Positions 31,770 to 40,562 of a DNA stretch of 44,614 nt are shown here, one piece after another. The first letter of the stretch is position 1. The number at the start of each line of letters is the position of its first letter. The notes beneath the pieces were generated by a model, which searched no databases, was not told where the DNA came from, and saw only the letters and a list, made by a program, of their open reading frames with translations. This stretch comes from CAZOKH01 sp964580315 (GTDB lineage Bacteria; Chloroflexota; Anaerolineae; Anaerolineales; Anaerolineaceae): contig CAZOKH010000020.1 of assembly GCA_964580315.1 (NCBI GenBank), forward strand, positions 1 through 44,614. Reading direction: 5' to 3'. The position numbers and the translations under genes were made by a program.

Positions 31770-32792
31770 ATGAAGCAAAAAATGCCGTTGTTCTTGTTGT
31801 CTTTGCTTATGGTCATGGTTTTTGTGGTCTCCATGGCCGGTTGTGCTCCTGCGCAGGAAGCAGCAGCAAAAGGCGCAGCCGATTACAAAATTGTTTTGCT
31901 TCTGCCCGGTCCGATCAACGATCAGAGTTGGAACGCCACCAACTATGCCGGGTTGGTGAAATGCAATGAAACCCTGGGCACCAAAATGGAATACGTCGAA
32001 AGCGTGCAGGCTGCCGATTTTGAATCGACCTTCCGCAATTATGCCGAGCGCGGCTATGATTTGATCATGGCTGCCGGCACCCAGTTTGACGAAGCCGCCA
32101 ACAAAGTCGCCAAAGATTATCCCAAGACCAAATTCACCGTCGTGAACGGCATGATCAGCGAAGGTGAAAATGTGGCCCCCATTTTCCCCAAAGAATATGA
32201 AGCCAGCTACATTGCGGGCATCATGGCCGGCGAGGTCACCGAGAACGGCCAGTTCGCCACCATTGGCGGTTTCCCCAATGACGCCATGGAAAAACTGCTG
32301 GATGTCTATGAAAAGACCGCCGTGGGCATTGCCACCGAAAAAGGCATTGCGGATGCCAAAGCCGTTCGCGCCTACGCCAACAGCTGGGATGATGTTGCCC
32401 TGGGCAAACAAATGGCCGAAACCATGATTGACAACGGCGCCGATACCCTGTTCGTGTACGCCAACCAGGTTGGTCTGGGCTCCATCCAGGCAGCCAGCGA
32501 GAAAGGCGTCAAGTTTGTGGGCTTCTCCGGCGATCAGAACTCCGTCGCCCCCGGCACCGTGGTGGGTTCCGTCGCGTTTGACTTCGAAACCTTCTACACC
32601 TGGGCTGTTGACAAGTTCATCAAGGGTGAATTGAAAGGCAACATGGTTCACATGGGAGGCATCAAAGAAGGCATCTTCAAACCGGTTTACACCGATCAGA
32701 TCAGCAGCGAAGTTCAGGCAAAAATCAAAGACGCCATGGACAAAGCAGCCAACGGTGAAGTTGACTTCGAGTCAATGTTTGCGAAGAAGTAA
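31770..32792 (+). CDS. BMP family (PnrA-like) binding lipoprotein 2
   Basis: 340 residues. Lipoprotein signal ending in SMAGC (lipid Cys at about residue 25). BMP marks: LLLPGPINDQSWNATNYAGL, MAAGTQFDEAANKVAKDYP, PKEYEASYIAGIMAG, FVYANQVGLGSIQAA and GFSGDQNSVAPG. It shares the fold but little direct sequence with the protein at 15488-16567, so its ligand may differ. A strong AAGGAAGAGGTG ribosome site precedes ATG 31770. The downstream hairpin separates it from its ABC genes. Confidence 0.92.
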   Translation: MKQKMPLFLLSLLMVMVFVVSMAGCAPAQEAAAKGAADYKIVLLLPGPINDQSWNATNYAGLVKCNETLGTKMEYVESVQAADFESTFRNYAERGYDLIMAAGTQFDEAANKVAKDYPKTKFTVVNGMISEGENVAPIFPKEYEASYIAGIMAGEVTENGQFATIGGFPNDAMEKLLDVYEKTAVGIATEKGIADAKAVRAYANSWDDVALGKQMAETMIDNGADTLFVYANQVGLGSIQAASEKGVKFVGFSGDQNSVAPGTVVGSVAFDFETFYTWAVDKFIKGELKGNMVHMGGIKEGIFKPVYTDQISSEVQAKIKDAMDKAANGEVDFESMFAKK

Positions 32793-32805
32793 ATCAAATG
32801 ATGCG

Positions 32806-32846
32806 AAAAAAGCCTTTTCAGCCAGTGGTTGAAAAGGCTTTTTTTT
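32806..32846 (+). terminator. Strong bidirectional terminator after BMP protein 2
   Basis: AAAAAAGCCTTTTCA pairs with TGAAAAGGCTTTTTT and is followed by a T-run to 32846. It lies between the binding protein and its ATPase gene, so ATPase expression depends on read-through. Confidence 0.9.
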
Positions 32847-32876
32847 CAGATGTGCAATAAGCGAGGATGTGGAATT

Positions 32877-34421
32877 TTGTCAACAATTCCGTTTATTGAA
32901 ATTAAAAATATCAACAAATACTTCGCCAGGGTGATTGCCAACCAGGACGTTTCCTTCCACATTCATAAGGGCGAGGTGCTTTGCCTGCTTGGCGAAAACG
33001 GCGCAGGTAAAAGCACCATCATGAAAGTGCTCTACGGGCTTTATAAAGCAGAAGAAGGGCAAATCCTGGTCAACGGCGAAGAAAAAGCAATTAATTCCCC
33101 CAAAGATGCCATAAACCTGGGCATCGCCATGATTCAGCAGCACTTCTCGCTGGTTCAGGCGCACACGGTTACCGAAAACATCATCCTTGGCAACGTGCAA
33201 GGTCAATTTGACCTGAAAGCCTATGACAAAATTGTGGCCGATCTTACTGCTAAATATGGGTTTGAAATTGAGCCGACTGCAATTGTCAGGACTCTGCCGG
33301 TGGGCATGCAGCAAAAAGTTGAAATCTTAAAAGCGCTTTACCAGAACGCTCAACTGCTGATCATGGATGAACCAACCGCTGTGCTGACCCCACAAGAATC
33401 CGATGTCTTGATGAGTTTTGTCAAGCAGAACACCCGCGAGGGAAAAGCGGTGGTCTTCATCACCCACAAGCTGCGCGAAGTGATGGAGGTCGCCGATCAT
33501 ATTGTGGTCATGCGCAACGGCAAGGTGGTTGGCGACTTGCGTAAAGATGAAACCAATGAGCTTGAGTTGTCAAAGCTGATGATTGGCAAGGAAATCGTTG
33601 ACCGCACCTATATTGAAGACGCCGGTTTTGAACAAAACCCGGTTGGCCTGGAATTAAAAAATGCCACCATCCAGGATTCAAAAAGGAATATTTCGCGCAT
33701 CAAAGATATCAACTTCCAGGTGCACAAAGGTGAAATTCTGGGTATCGCCGGGGTAAGCGGCAATGGGCAAAGCACCCTGTGCGATGCAATCAGCGGCTAT
33801 CACAAACTGGACGAAGGAACAATCTTGCTGAATGGCGAAGATATCTCCGATAAAACAGTGCGCGAACGGATCAAAATGGGCATCAGTTACGTTCCCTCCG
33901 ACCGCCAGCGTTTTGGTCTAATCATGTCCATGAAGCTGGATGAAAACATGTTTTTAAAATCGAGCTTTGAGGATAAATGGTTGCGGCGCGGCCTGATTGA
34001 TGACAACCGGCTAAAAGCCTATACAAGTGAAAAAATCCGCGATTATGAAGTGAAAACCACCGGCCCTGATGCGGTAGCCGCGAGTCTTTCCGGCGGCAAC
34101 CAGCAAAAAGTCATCCTGGCGCGTGAAGTGGACAGGGGCAGTGAAGTGATCGTTTTCGATCAGCCAACCCGTGGATTGGACCTGGGCGCCATTGACCACA
34201 TCCACCGTACCATCCTGGCCGAGAAAAAGAAAGGCAAAGCCATTCTCTTGATCTCAACGGAATTATCCGAAATCTTTGGCCTATCAGACAGGATTGCCGT
34301 CATGTATAAGGGTGAATTCGTGGGTATTTACAAGAATCACGAATTGGACACCCAGAAAATCGGTTTGTTGATGGCGGGCTATACGGCAGAAAGAGGTAAA
34401 GTAAATGACCAGCAAATTTAG
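32877..34421 (+). CDS. Nucleoside/simple-sugar ABC transporter, double ATPase subunit 2
   Basis: 514 residues from TTG 32877, which follows GAGGATGTGGA; ATG 32850 sits on the end of the terminator and lacks a ribosome site. First domain: LLGENGAGKSTIMKVLYGL, VGMQQKVEILKAL and LLIMDEPTAVLTP. Second: GVSGNGQSTLCDAISG, LSGGNQQKVILAREV and VIVFDQPTRGLDLG. Same NupO-like double-domain type as 16648-18195. It overlaps the following permease by 17 bases. Confidence 0.92.
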   Translation: MSTIPFIEIKNINKYFARVIANQDVSFHIHKGEVLCLLGENGAGKSTIMKVLYGLYKAEEGQILVNGEEKAINSPKDAINLGIAMIQQHFSLVQAHTVTENIILGNVQGQFDLKAYDKIVADLTAKYGFEIEPTAIVRTLPVGMQQKVEILKALYQNAQLLIMDEPTAVLTPQESDVLMSFVKQNTREGKAVVFITHKLREVMEVADHIVVMRNGKVVGDLRKDETNELELSKLMIGKEIVDRTYIEDAGFEQNPVGLELKNATIQDSKRNISRIKDINFQVHKGEILGIAGVSGNGQSTLCDAISGYHKLDEGTILLNGEDISDKTVRERIKMGISYVPSDRQRFGLIMSMKLDENMFLKSSFEDKWLRRGLIDDNRLKAYTSEKIRDYEVKTTGPDAVAASLSGGNQQKVILAREVDRGSEVIVFDQPTRGLDLGAIDHIHRTILAEKKKGKAILLISTELSEIFGLSDRIAVMYKGEFVGIYKNHELDTQKIGLLMAGYTAERGKVNDQQI

Positions 34422-35469
34422 AGATCTTCTGGTCACAAATGTTCTGGCGGTCGTAGCCGGGCTGGTGGTCAGTGGATTGCTGCTGCTCTTCCTGGGCAAA
34501 GACCCCCTGGCTGCCACGCTGACGCTGTTTGGCTCGTTATTTCGAGATGGTTATACCGCTGCCGAAATCTTCGTCAAAGCCACACCGCTGATGTTCACTG
34601 CGCTGGCTTTCGGCTTCACCTATAAAGCCAACCTGTTCAATATTGGAGCCCAGGGGCAGTTTTATATCGGCGCAGTGGTTGCGGTTGCATTTTCACTGAT
34701 GTTCCAAAACAGCATGCCTGGAATCCTGGCGTTGATCCTCATTGCTGCCCTGACCATTTTAGCCGGCGGGCTGTGGGGAGGGATGATCGGCTGGTTAAAA
34801 GCCAGGTTCAACGCCAATGAATTCCTGGTCAGTATGATGTCCACCTATGTTGCGCTCAACATCATGAACTACCTGCTGCGCACCTTCCTGATGGAAACCA
34901 AGGCGGAATACCCGCAAACCAACCCGTTGGATAAAGTCGTCTGGTTGACAACCATCATTCCCGGCACCAGGCTGCACATCGGGTTTGTGCTGGCGGTGCT
35001 GGCCTGCATCGGAACCTGGGTTCTGTTATACAAAACACCCTTCGGTTTTCGCGTGCGCGCGGTGGGCAGCAACAAAGATGCGGCTGAAATGGCCGGTATC
35101 AATTCCCGCAATATTTATATTCTGGCATTTTTCATCAGCGGCGCCCTGGGGGCCATGGGCGGCTTTTGTGAAGTGAACGGCGTGCAGCACATGCTGGTTC
35201 AAAATTTCAACCCGGGTGTCGGTTCCGCCGGCATTGGCATAGCCATCCTGGCCAACGGCGACCCGATTGGCATTATCTTTGCCTCCATCCTGTTTGGCGC
35301 GCTGCAGGTGGGCGGCAACATCATGGGGCAGCTTTCAGGCATTCCCTCCAGCATCATCGACCTAATGCTGGGTTTTGTGATGATTTTTGTCATCCTGTCA
35401 TACTTTGTGCGTGAGGTGCTGGAAACCCGCCGCGAGAAAGCCCGCCTCAAGAAAGCGGTGAGCGCATGA
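34405..35469 (+). CDS. Nucleoside ABC transporter permease 2a (NupP-like)
   Basis: 354 residues, polytopic. Marks: KATPLMFTALAFGFTYKANL followed by FNIGAQGQFYIGAVV, MSTYVALNIMNYLL and GFRVRAVGSNKDAAEMAGIN. It is the counterpart of 18192-19274. The 17-base overlap with the ATPase gene and ATGA overlap with the next gene place it inside one operon. Confidence 0.92.
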   Translation: MTSKFRDLLVTNVLAVVAGLVVSGLLLLFLGKDPLAATLTLFGSLFRDGYTAAEIFVKATPLMFTALAFGFTYKANLFNIGAQGQFYIGAVVAVAFSLMFQNSMPGILALILIAALTILAGGLWGGMIGWLKARFNANEFLVSMMSTYVALNIMNYLLRTFLMETKAEYPQTNPLDKVVWLTTIIPGTRLHIGFVLAVLACIGTWVLLYKTPFGFRVRAVGSNKDAAEMAGINSRNIYILAFFISGALGAMGGFCEVNGVQHMLVQNFNPGVGSAGIGIAILANGDPIGIIFASILFGALQVGGNIMGQLSGIPSSIIDLMLGFVMIFVILSYFVREVLETRREKARLKKAVSA

Positions 35470-36383
35470 TTATTTCACTGCTTACCCGAACCATCACCAT
35501 GGGCACCCCGCTGCTCTACGGCTCGCTATCTGAGGTTTATGCCGAACGCAGCGGTGTGATGAACACCGCCATTGAGGGCATCTTCTTGATGGGCGCCTGG
35601 GCCGGATTCGTGGGAACCTACCTCACCGGCGGCAACCTGCTGGTGGGGCTGCTGGCTGCCATTGCGGCAGGCATTTTGACTGCCGCCCTGTACGGTTGGA
35701 TTACCATCTACCTGAAACAACATCAAATTGTCACCGGCACCGCCATCAACATCCTGGCGCTGGGCATCTGCGCCTTCTTCCAGCGCGTCATTTTTGGCGT
35801 TCCGGTAACTCCGCTGATTGTGCAGCCGTTTCAACCGATTGCCATCCCGCTGCTGTCACAAATCCCGGTCATCGGCCCAATCCTGTTCAACCAGAACATC
35901 CTCACCTACCTGCTGTATGCGCTGGTGCCGGTTGCCTCTTTTGTGCTTTACAAAACCTCGCTCGGCCTGTCCATTCGTTCCATCGGTGAGAACCCCGAAG
36001 CCGGCGATGTGGCAGGTCTGCGGGTAGATCAGATTCGTTTCCTGACAATCCTCTTTGCCGGCATCCTGTGCGGCGTCGGCGGAGCTTTTTATTCCATCGG
36101 CTATCTCGGCATGTTCACCACCACCATCATCGGCGGGCGCGGCTGGATTGCCTTCGCCATTTGCTTCCTGGGCAACTGGATTCCGCTGGGCGCTTTAACC
36201 GGAACACTGATTTTTGGCCTGGCTGAAGCCATCGCCATCTTCATGCAGTCCAGCGGCGCAGGGCTTTTCCCCAACGAATTGTTCATTGCGCTGCCCTATA
36301 TCCTGACGATTATCCTGACCGTCAGCCGCAGGTCGTTTAATGTGCCCGAGAAATTGGGCGTACCGTATAAAAAAGAAGGTTAA
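35466..36383 (+). CDS. Nucleoside ABC transporter permease 2b (NupQ-like)
   Basis: 305 residues, polytopic. Marks: TMGTPLLYGSLSEVYAERSG, NTAIEGIFLMGAWAGFV, GTAINILALGICAFFQR and GLSIRSIGENPEAGDVAGLR. It is the partner of the preceding permease and the last gene of the operon, followed by a strong terminator. Unlike the first BMP operon, no nucleoside enzyme follows it. Confidence 0.92.
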   Translation: MIISLLTRTITMGTPLLYGSLSEVYAERSGVMNTAIEGIFLMGAWAGFVGTYLTGGNLLVGLLAAIAAGILTAALYGWITIYLKQHQIVTGTAINILALGICAFFQRVIFGVPVTPLIVQPFQPIAIPLLSQIPVIGPILFNQNILTYLLYALVPVASFVLYKTSLGLSIRSIGENPEAGDVAGLRVDQIRFLTILFAGILCGVGGAFYSIGYLGMFTTTIIGGRGWIAFAICFLGNWIPLGALTGTLIFGLAEAIAIFMQSSGAGLFPNELFIALPYILTIILTVSRRSFNVPEKLGVPYKKEG

Positions 36384-36410
36384 CATCCACGCTCATTCGG
36401 TTGCAGGCAA

Positions 36411-36463
36411 AAGAAGCATGAAAAGGGGCCGGGTAACCAACACCTTTTCATGCTTCTTGTTTT
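36411..36463 (+). terminator. Terminator of the second BMP operon
   Basis: AAGAAGCATGAAAAGG (36411-36426) pairs perfectly with CCTTTTCATGCTTCTT (36443-36458), a 16-bp stem, followed by GTTTTC. Confidence 0.85.
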
Positions 36464-36496
36464 CTCCCCCACCTCAATCCCGGGAGGTTCCCATAC

Positions 36497-36525
36497 TTGA
36501 CGCACCCTCCAATCTCTGCTAAGCT
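36497..36525 (+). promoter_or_regulatory. Promoter upstream of the glutamate dehydrogenase gene
   Basis: TTGACG (36497-36502), a 17-base spacer and TAAGCT (36520-36525). Transcription from here would give a leader of about 180 bases with a small open frame and a hairpin. Confidence 0.6.
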
Positions 36526-36566
36526 ATTAATCGGAAAGTTTAAATTCTTTCTGTCATGGGTGATCA

Positions 36567-36656
36567 ATGCTCTTTATAGAAGCAGGCGTGCAGGTGAACC
36601 AACAATCCCTGACCATTCAAGCGGGCGCTCAACCGAGGCGCCCGCATAAGTTTTAA
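36567..36656 (+). CDS. Possible 29-residue leader peptide
   Basis: A complete small frame from ATG 36567 to TAA 36654-36656, in the long leader of the glutamate dehydrogenase gene. It contains five glutamines (two adjacent), and its last third is covered by a GC-rich hairpin that is followed by TTTT. No clear ribosome site is visible, and it could be chance. If translated, its position relative to the hairpin is that of an attenuation leader. Confidence 0.3.
   Translation: MLFIEAGVQVNQQSLTIQAGAQPRRPHKF
36621..36654 (+). terminator. GC-rich leader hairpin, possible attenuator
   Basis: GCGGGCGC (36621-36628) pairs with GCGCCCGC (36638-36645); ATAAGTTTT follows. It lies before, not after, a gene (glutamate dehydrogenase starts at 36712). 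Confidence 0.45.
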
Positions 36657-36711
36657 CAGCCATACCCGTCATACATCTTATGCTGTATACCAAACAGGAG
36701 AGAAAAGATTG

Positions 36712-38001
36712 ATGGCTTCCTTAACCAACGCTTTTGAAATGGCTCAGAAACAATTTGATCATGTGGCTGAACTGCTCAACCTCGACCCGCCGGTGCGCGA
36801 ATACCTGCGCATGCCGCTGCGTGAATTTCATTTCCGCATCCCCGTGCGCATGGATGACGGTTCCATGCGGGTATTCCAGGGCTACCGCGTGCAGCACAAC
36901 GACGCACGCGGCCCCTGCAAGGGCGGCATTCGCTTTCACCCCGCCGAAACCGCCGACACCGTTCGCGCCCTGGCCATGTGGATGACCTGGAAATGCGCCG
37001 TGGCGGATATTCCACTGGGCGGCGCCAAGGGCGGCGTGGTGCTCGACCCCGCCACCCTGTCGGTCAACGAAAAAGAGCGCCTGGTGCGCGGCTATGTGCA
37101 CCAGGCGTGGCGCAACCTGGGGCCGCGCCAGGACGTGCCCGCCCCCGATGTGGGCACCACCCCCCAGATGATGGGCTGGATGATGGACGAATATTCCAAA
37201 CTGAACGGCTGCTATACGCCCGGCGTCATCACCGGCAAACCGGTGGGCGGCGGCGGCTCGCTGGGGCGCACCGAGGCCACCGGCTTCGGCGCCATCCACA
37301 CCGTGCGCGAGATGATGAAACACCTCAAAATGGAACCCTCGCAATGTTCCGCAGCCGTGCAGGGCTTCGGCAACGTGGCGCAATACGCCGCCATCGGCTT
37401 CTCTGAGCAGTTGGGCGGCAAAGTGGTGTGTGTGTCTTACTGGGACCGCATGGATAAAACTTCTTACACGGTCAGCAAAGACAGCGGCATCGATGCACGC
37501 TTTTTGATGAGTATCACCGACCAGTACGGCTCCATTGACAAAGGCCAGGCGCGCGCTGCCGGTTACCAGATCGAAGACGGCGAAGCCTGGATTTCCAAAG
37601 ATGTGGATGTGTTGATCCCGGCGGCGCTGGAGGGGCAAATCACCCGCGACAACGTCCACACCATCAGCCAGCGCGTGCGCATCATTGCCGAGGCTGCCAA
37701 CGGCCCCACCACCCCTGAAGCAGACGACGAACTGCGCCAACGACCCGGTTTGATGATGATTCCCGATTTCCTGTGCAACGCCGGCGGCGTAACCGTGTCC
37801 TACTTCGAGAGTGTGCAAAATGACATGAACTTCTACTGGACCAAAGACGAGGTTTTGCAGCGCCTCGACAGCAAGATGACCTCGGCTTTTCACAATGTGC
37901 TTGATATGGCAGAGAAAGAAAAAGTTAACATGCGCGATGCCGCCTACATGGTGGCCATTGCCAGCGTGGTGCGCGCCATGCAACTGCGCGGATGGATCTA
38001 A
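36712..38001 (+). CDS. gdhA: Glutamate dehydrogenase (Glu/Leu/Phe/Val family)
   Basis: 429 residues from ATG 36712 (TTG 36709 is also possible; AGGAGA serves both). It catalyses the reversible oxidative deamination of glutamate to 2-oxoglutarate and ammonia. N-terminal domain: GPCKGGIRFHP and TWKCAVADIPLGGAKGGV, with catalytic Lys in KCAVADIP. Also APDVGTTPQMMGWMMDEYSK and GGSLGRTEATGFG. C-terminal Rossmann domain: AAVQGFGNVAQYAA (GxGxxA), then IIAEAANGPTTPEAD and FLCNAGGVTVSYFE. Coenzyme preference is not clear. Promoter, leader frame and hairpin upstream suggest regulation. Confidence 0.95.
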   Translation: MASLTNAFEMAQKQFDHVAELLNLDPPVREYLRMPLREFHFRIPVRMDDGSMRVFQGYRVQHNDARGPCKGGIRFHPAETADTVRALAMWMTWKCAVADIPLGGAKGGVVLDPATLSVNEKERLVRGYVHQAWRNLGPRQDVPAPDVGTTPQMMGWMMDEYSKLNGCYTPGVITGKPVGGGGSLGRTEATGFGAIHTVREMMKHLKMEPSQCSAAVQGFGNVAQYAAIGFSEQLGGKVVCVSYWDRMDKTSYTVSKDSGIDARFLMSITDQYGSIDKGQARAAGYQIEDGEAWISKDVDVLIPAALEGQITRDNVHTISQRVRIIAEAANGPTTPEADDELRQRPGLMMIPDFLCNAGGVTVSYFESVQNDMNFYWTKDEVLQRLDSKMTSAFHNVLDMAEKEKVNMRDAAYMVAIASVVRAMQLRGWI

Positions 38002-38054
38002 GCAAGTTAATAAAACGGGGGAAAGCGATTGTATAATCAATCATGCACAGAGAG

Positions 38055-38081
38055 AGACAAGGGGCCATAAGCCCCTTGTCT
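38055..38081 (+). terminator. Hairpin after glutamate dehydrogenase
   Basis: AGACAAGGGGC (38055-38065) pairs perfectly with GCCCCTTGTCT (38071-38081). Strong stem, but only weak T-content follows. Confidence 0.65.
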
Positions 38082-38119
38082 GATATTCATCGATTCACCC
38101 AACGAAAAGGATACAAATT

Positions 38120-38602
38120 ATGAAAGAGGATCGTTTTCTACTTGCCATTGTCATCGGCATTGTGATTTTGTCCCTGGCCGCAATCGGGTTATACCTGGTT
38201 CGCAGCACCCCGGTCGCCCTGGCAGATGACAGCACCCCCGAAGGTGTGGTGCAAAACTATGTCATTTCGCTTGACCAGGGCGATTATGAAACCGCCTACG
38301 CCTACCTGCACGAAGGGGAATACAAACCTTCGCTGGAAAAGTTCCGGCTGTCGTTTGAAGATCTTCAACTTAATCCATCAGAAACCAGTGTGCAGATTCG
38401 GGCTTCAGAGGTGGATGGAAAAGAAGCGCAGGTAACCCTGGAATTGCTGCATTCGGGCAGCGGGCTTTTTGCCTCCACCTGGCGCGATACCAACACTGCC
38501 GAACTGGTGCAGCAGCAGGGCAAATGGAAAATAAAAAACATGCCCTACCCCTACTGGAACTGGGACTGGTACCAACAGCCTCCTGAAGAGTTCAAGCAGT
38601 AA
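38120..38602 (+). CDS. Single-pass membrane protein with NTF2-like (DUF4878-type) domain
   Basis: 160 residues. One N-terminal membrane helix (about 7-27, FLLAIVIGIVILSLAAIGLYL), then an outside domain beginning STPEGVVQNYVISLDQGDYETAYAYL, the start pattern of DUF4878/NTF2-like lipoprotein-type domains, and ending in QQQGKWKIKNMPYPYWNWDW. Function unknown. AAAGGA precedes ATG 38120. The next gene starts 21 bases after the stop and is probably co-transcribed. Confidence 0.75.
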   Translation: MKEDRFLLAIVIGIVILSLAAIGLYLVRSTPVALADDSTPEGVVQNYVISLDQGDYETAYAYLHEGEYKPSLEKFRLSFEDLQLNPSETSVQIRASEVDGKEAQVTLELLHSGSGLFASTWRDTNTAELVQQQGKWKIKNMPYPYWNWDWYQQPPEEFKQ

Positions 38603-38623
38603 GTCCTCCGGGAGGAATAAATC

Positions 38624-40546
38624 ATGCGTATTGTACGAAGAATCTATTTTTACCTGGTGGCTTTTATCAGCCTGGAGGTGGTGGTGTGGGGCGGCATTAC
38701 CCTGATCCGCACCCTGCTGGACCGAAACCCGGATGTGGACAACGTCAACCTGCTTTCGCAGGGCTGGGCGCTGCTGCTGGCCGGATTACCTATTTTTGCC
38801 CTGCACTGGTGGGTGGCGCAGCGTGATGCAAAGCGCGAATCGGATGAGCGCGCCAGTATCATTCGCGCCATTTTCCTCTACGCGGTGCGGCTGGCAACCC
38901 TGATCCCGGTGGCGCAAAATGTCATGGCCATCATTGACCGCTTTCTACTGGAATGGACGGAGAACAGCCCCTACCTGGCATTGGTGGGAAGCGACCAGAC
39001 GCTGGTGGACAACCTGACCGCCATTGCCATCAACCTGCTGACATGGCGGCTTTTCGAGCTGGTGCTGCGGGCTGAGTGGGGCAGTGAAGCCACACCCTCA
39101 TTGATCAGTGTGCGACGGGTGTACCGCATGGTGTGGGTGGTTTACAGCCTGGTGTTGACTGTGGGCGGTGTGCAGCAAATTACGCAATTTATCCTTTACC
39201 AACCACAGGGAATCACCCGTTCGATTACAGTTGGCTGGCTGGTAAATGGACTGGGACTGGTGCTGGTGGGCGCGCCGCTGTGGGTGAACACCTGGTTAAC
39301 CGCACAGGCCGCCGCCATTGGGCACGCCGAAGAACGCCAATCGCTTTTGCGCCTGGTGGTGCTTTATACACTGGCGGCAATTGGGGCGCTGGCAGCCGTG
39401 CTGACCACTTGCAGCGCCCTGGCAGCGCTGCTGCGCTGGGCGCTGGGCGAACCCATGACCCTGCTGCAATGGTTGAATGAAAACGCGGCTGTCCTGGCTG
39501 GCGCACTGCCTGCCTGGGTGGTGTGGCGCTATTTCGGCGCACAGGTGCATGCCGCCAGCCGGTTAAGCGATTTTACTGTTGAACAGCGCGCCGCCATGCA
39601 GCGCCTGTATTCTTCGCTGCTGTCGCTGCTGGGCTGCGCGGTCACTTTTTGGGGAACCTGGATGCTGACCAACACCCTGGTCGATTTGTTGATGATGCAT
39701 TCCATCGGCAGACCGCCCATCAGCGGCGCGCTGGCGCTAATTGCCGTGGGGCTGCCGGTGTGGGTTAACAACTGGCTGCCTGTGCAGGCTGAAGCGCGCC
39801 TGGCCAACGACATGGGCGATCACGCGCGCCGTTCCGTGGTGCGCAAAGGATATCTCTACCTGGCGCTGCTGCTGACCGTGGTGGGAACCATGCTGGCAGC
39901 GTTCAACCTCATTCAGGGTGTGCTGGCGCAAATGATGGGTGATGAGGTGGCTAATTTCACCGCGCTGTTTTTTGAACGGCTGCAAACCCTGCTGGTGGTG
40001 CTGGTGTGGATGCTGTATCACCTGCACACCCTGCGCCGCGATGGCAAACTGGCCAGCCAGTCACTGGCAAACCTGCACGCGGCTTATCCGTCATTGCTCA
40101 TTTTGCCCGGTGAGCACCCCCTGGAGGCAGAAATGAACGCCGCCTTTAAACGCGAGTCGGCGTATCTGAAACTGAACGTGCACCGCATGGGTTCGGCGCC
40201 CATGGACGAGGAACTATACGCCGCCCGTGCGGTAATTCTGCCGGCCGAGCTGGCGGTGCGCCCGCCCGAAGCCCTGCGCGTGTGGTTGACCGATTTCAAC
40301 GGTGAGCGCGTTGTGCTGCCCCTGCCGTTGGAAGGCTGGGTGTGGCAGGGCAGCCCCAACCGCTCGCTGCGCGACCTGGCGCAAGACGCCGCCCGCACGG
40401 TGCGCCGCCTGGCCGAAAAACAATCGGCTCAACCTGAAATGCATGTCAGCCCGTGGCTGGCCGGCATTGCTGCGGTGGTGGGTCTACTCATCCTGTTCAA
40501 TGTGTTAATCAAATTTGTCGGAATCTTTTTCAGCGGTATTGACTGA
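38624..40546 (+). CDS. Large multi-repeat membrane protein (DUF5671-type)
   Basis: 640 residues with about a dozen membrane helices arranged as four similar units, each with a Tyr/Trp-rich opening helix (RRIYFYLVAFISLEVVVWG; VYRMVWVVYSLVLTVGGVQQ; MQRLYSSLLSLLGCAVTFWG; VRKGYLYLALLLTVVGTMLA) and most followed by a G-P-W-V/H-WW helix (LAGLPIFALHWW; LVGAPLWVNTWL; LAGALPAWVVWR; AVGLPVWVNNWL) ending in a charged loop. This is the DUF5671 repeat pattern. A soluble part (about 480-610) and a final membrane helix close the protein. Internal duplication is evident; function unknown. GGGAGGAATAAATC precedes the ATG. Confidence 0.75.
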   Translation: MRIVRRIYFYLVAFISLEVVVWGGITLIRTLLDRNPDVDNVNLLSQGWALLLAGLPIFALHWWVAQRDAKRESDERASIIRAIFLYAVRLATLIPVAQNVMAIIDRFLLEWTENSPYLALVGSDQTLVDNLTAIAINLLTWRLFELVLRAEWGSEATPSLISVRRVYRMVWVVYSLVLTVGGVQQITQFILYQPQGITRSITVGWLVNGLGLVLVGAPLWVNTWLTAQAAAIGHAEERQSLLRLVVLYTLAAIGALAAVLTTCSALAALLRWALGEPMTLLQWLNENAAVLAGALPAWVVWRYFGAQVHAASRLSDFTVEQRAAMQRLYSSLLSLLGCAVTFWGTWMLTNTLVDLLMMHSIGRPPISGALALIAVGLPVWVNNWLPVQAEARLANDMGDHARRSVVRKGYLYLALLLTVVGTMLAAFNLIQGVLAQMMGDEVANFTALFFERLQTLLVVLVWMLYHLHTLRRDGKLASQSLANLHAAYPSLLILPGEHPLEAEMNAAFKRESAYLKLNVHRMGSAPMDEELYAARAVILPAELAVRPPEALRVWLTDFNGERVVLPLPLEGWVWQGSPNRSLRDLAQDAARTVRRLAEKQSAQPEMHVSPWLAGIAAVVGLLILFNVLIKFVGIFFSGID

Positions 40547-40562
40547 GGATGAATTTCGCTGC

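Noticed and set aside
36721..38040. 439-codon open frame antisense to glutamate dehydrogenase
   Set aside because: His/Gly/Ala-rich composition and no domain; it mirrors codon bias of the clearly real gdhA on the other strand.
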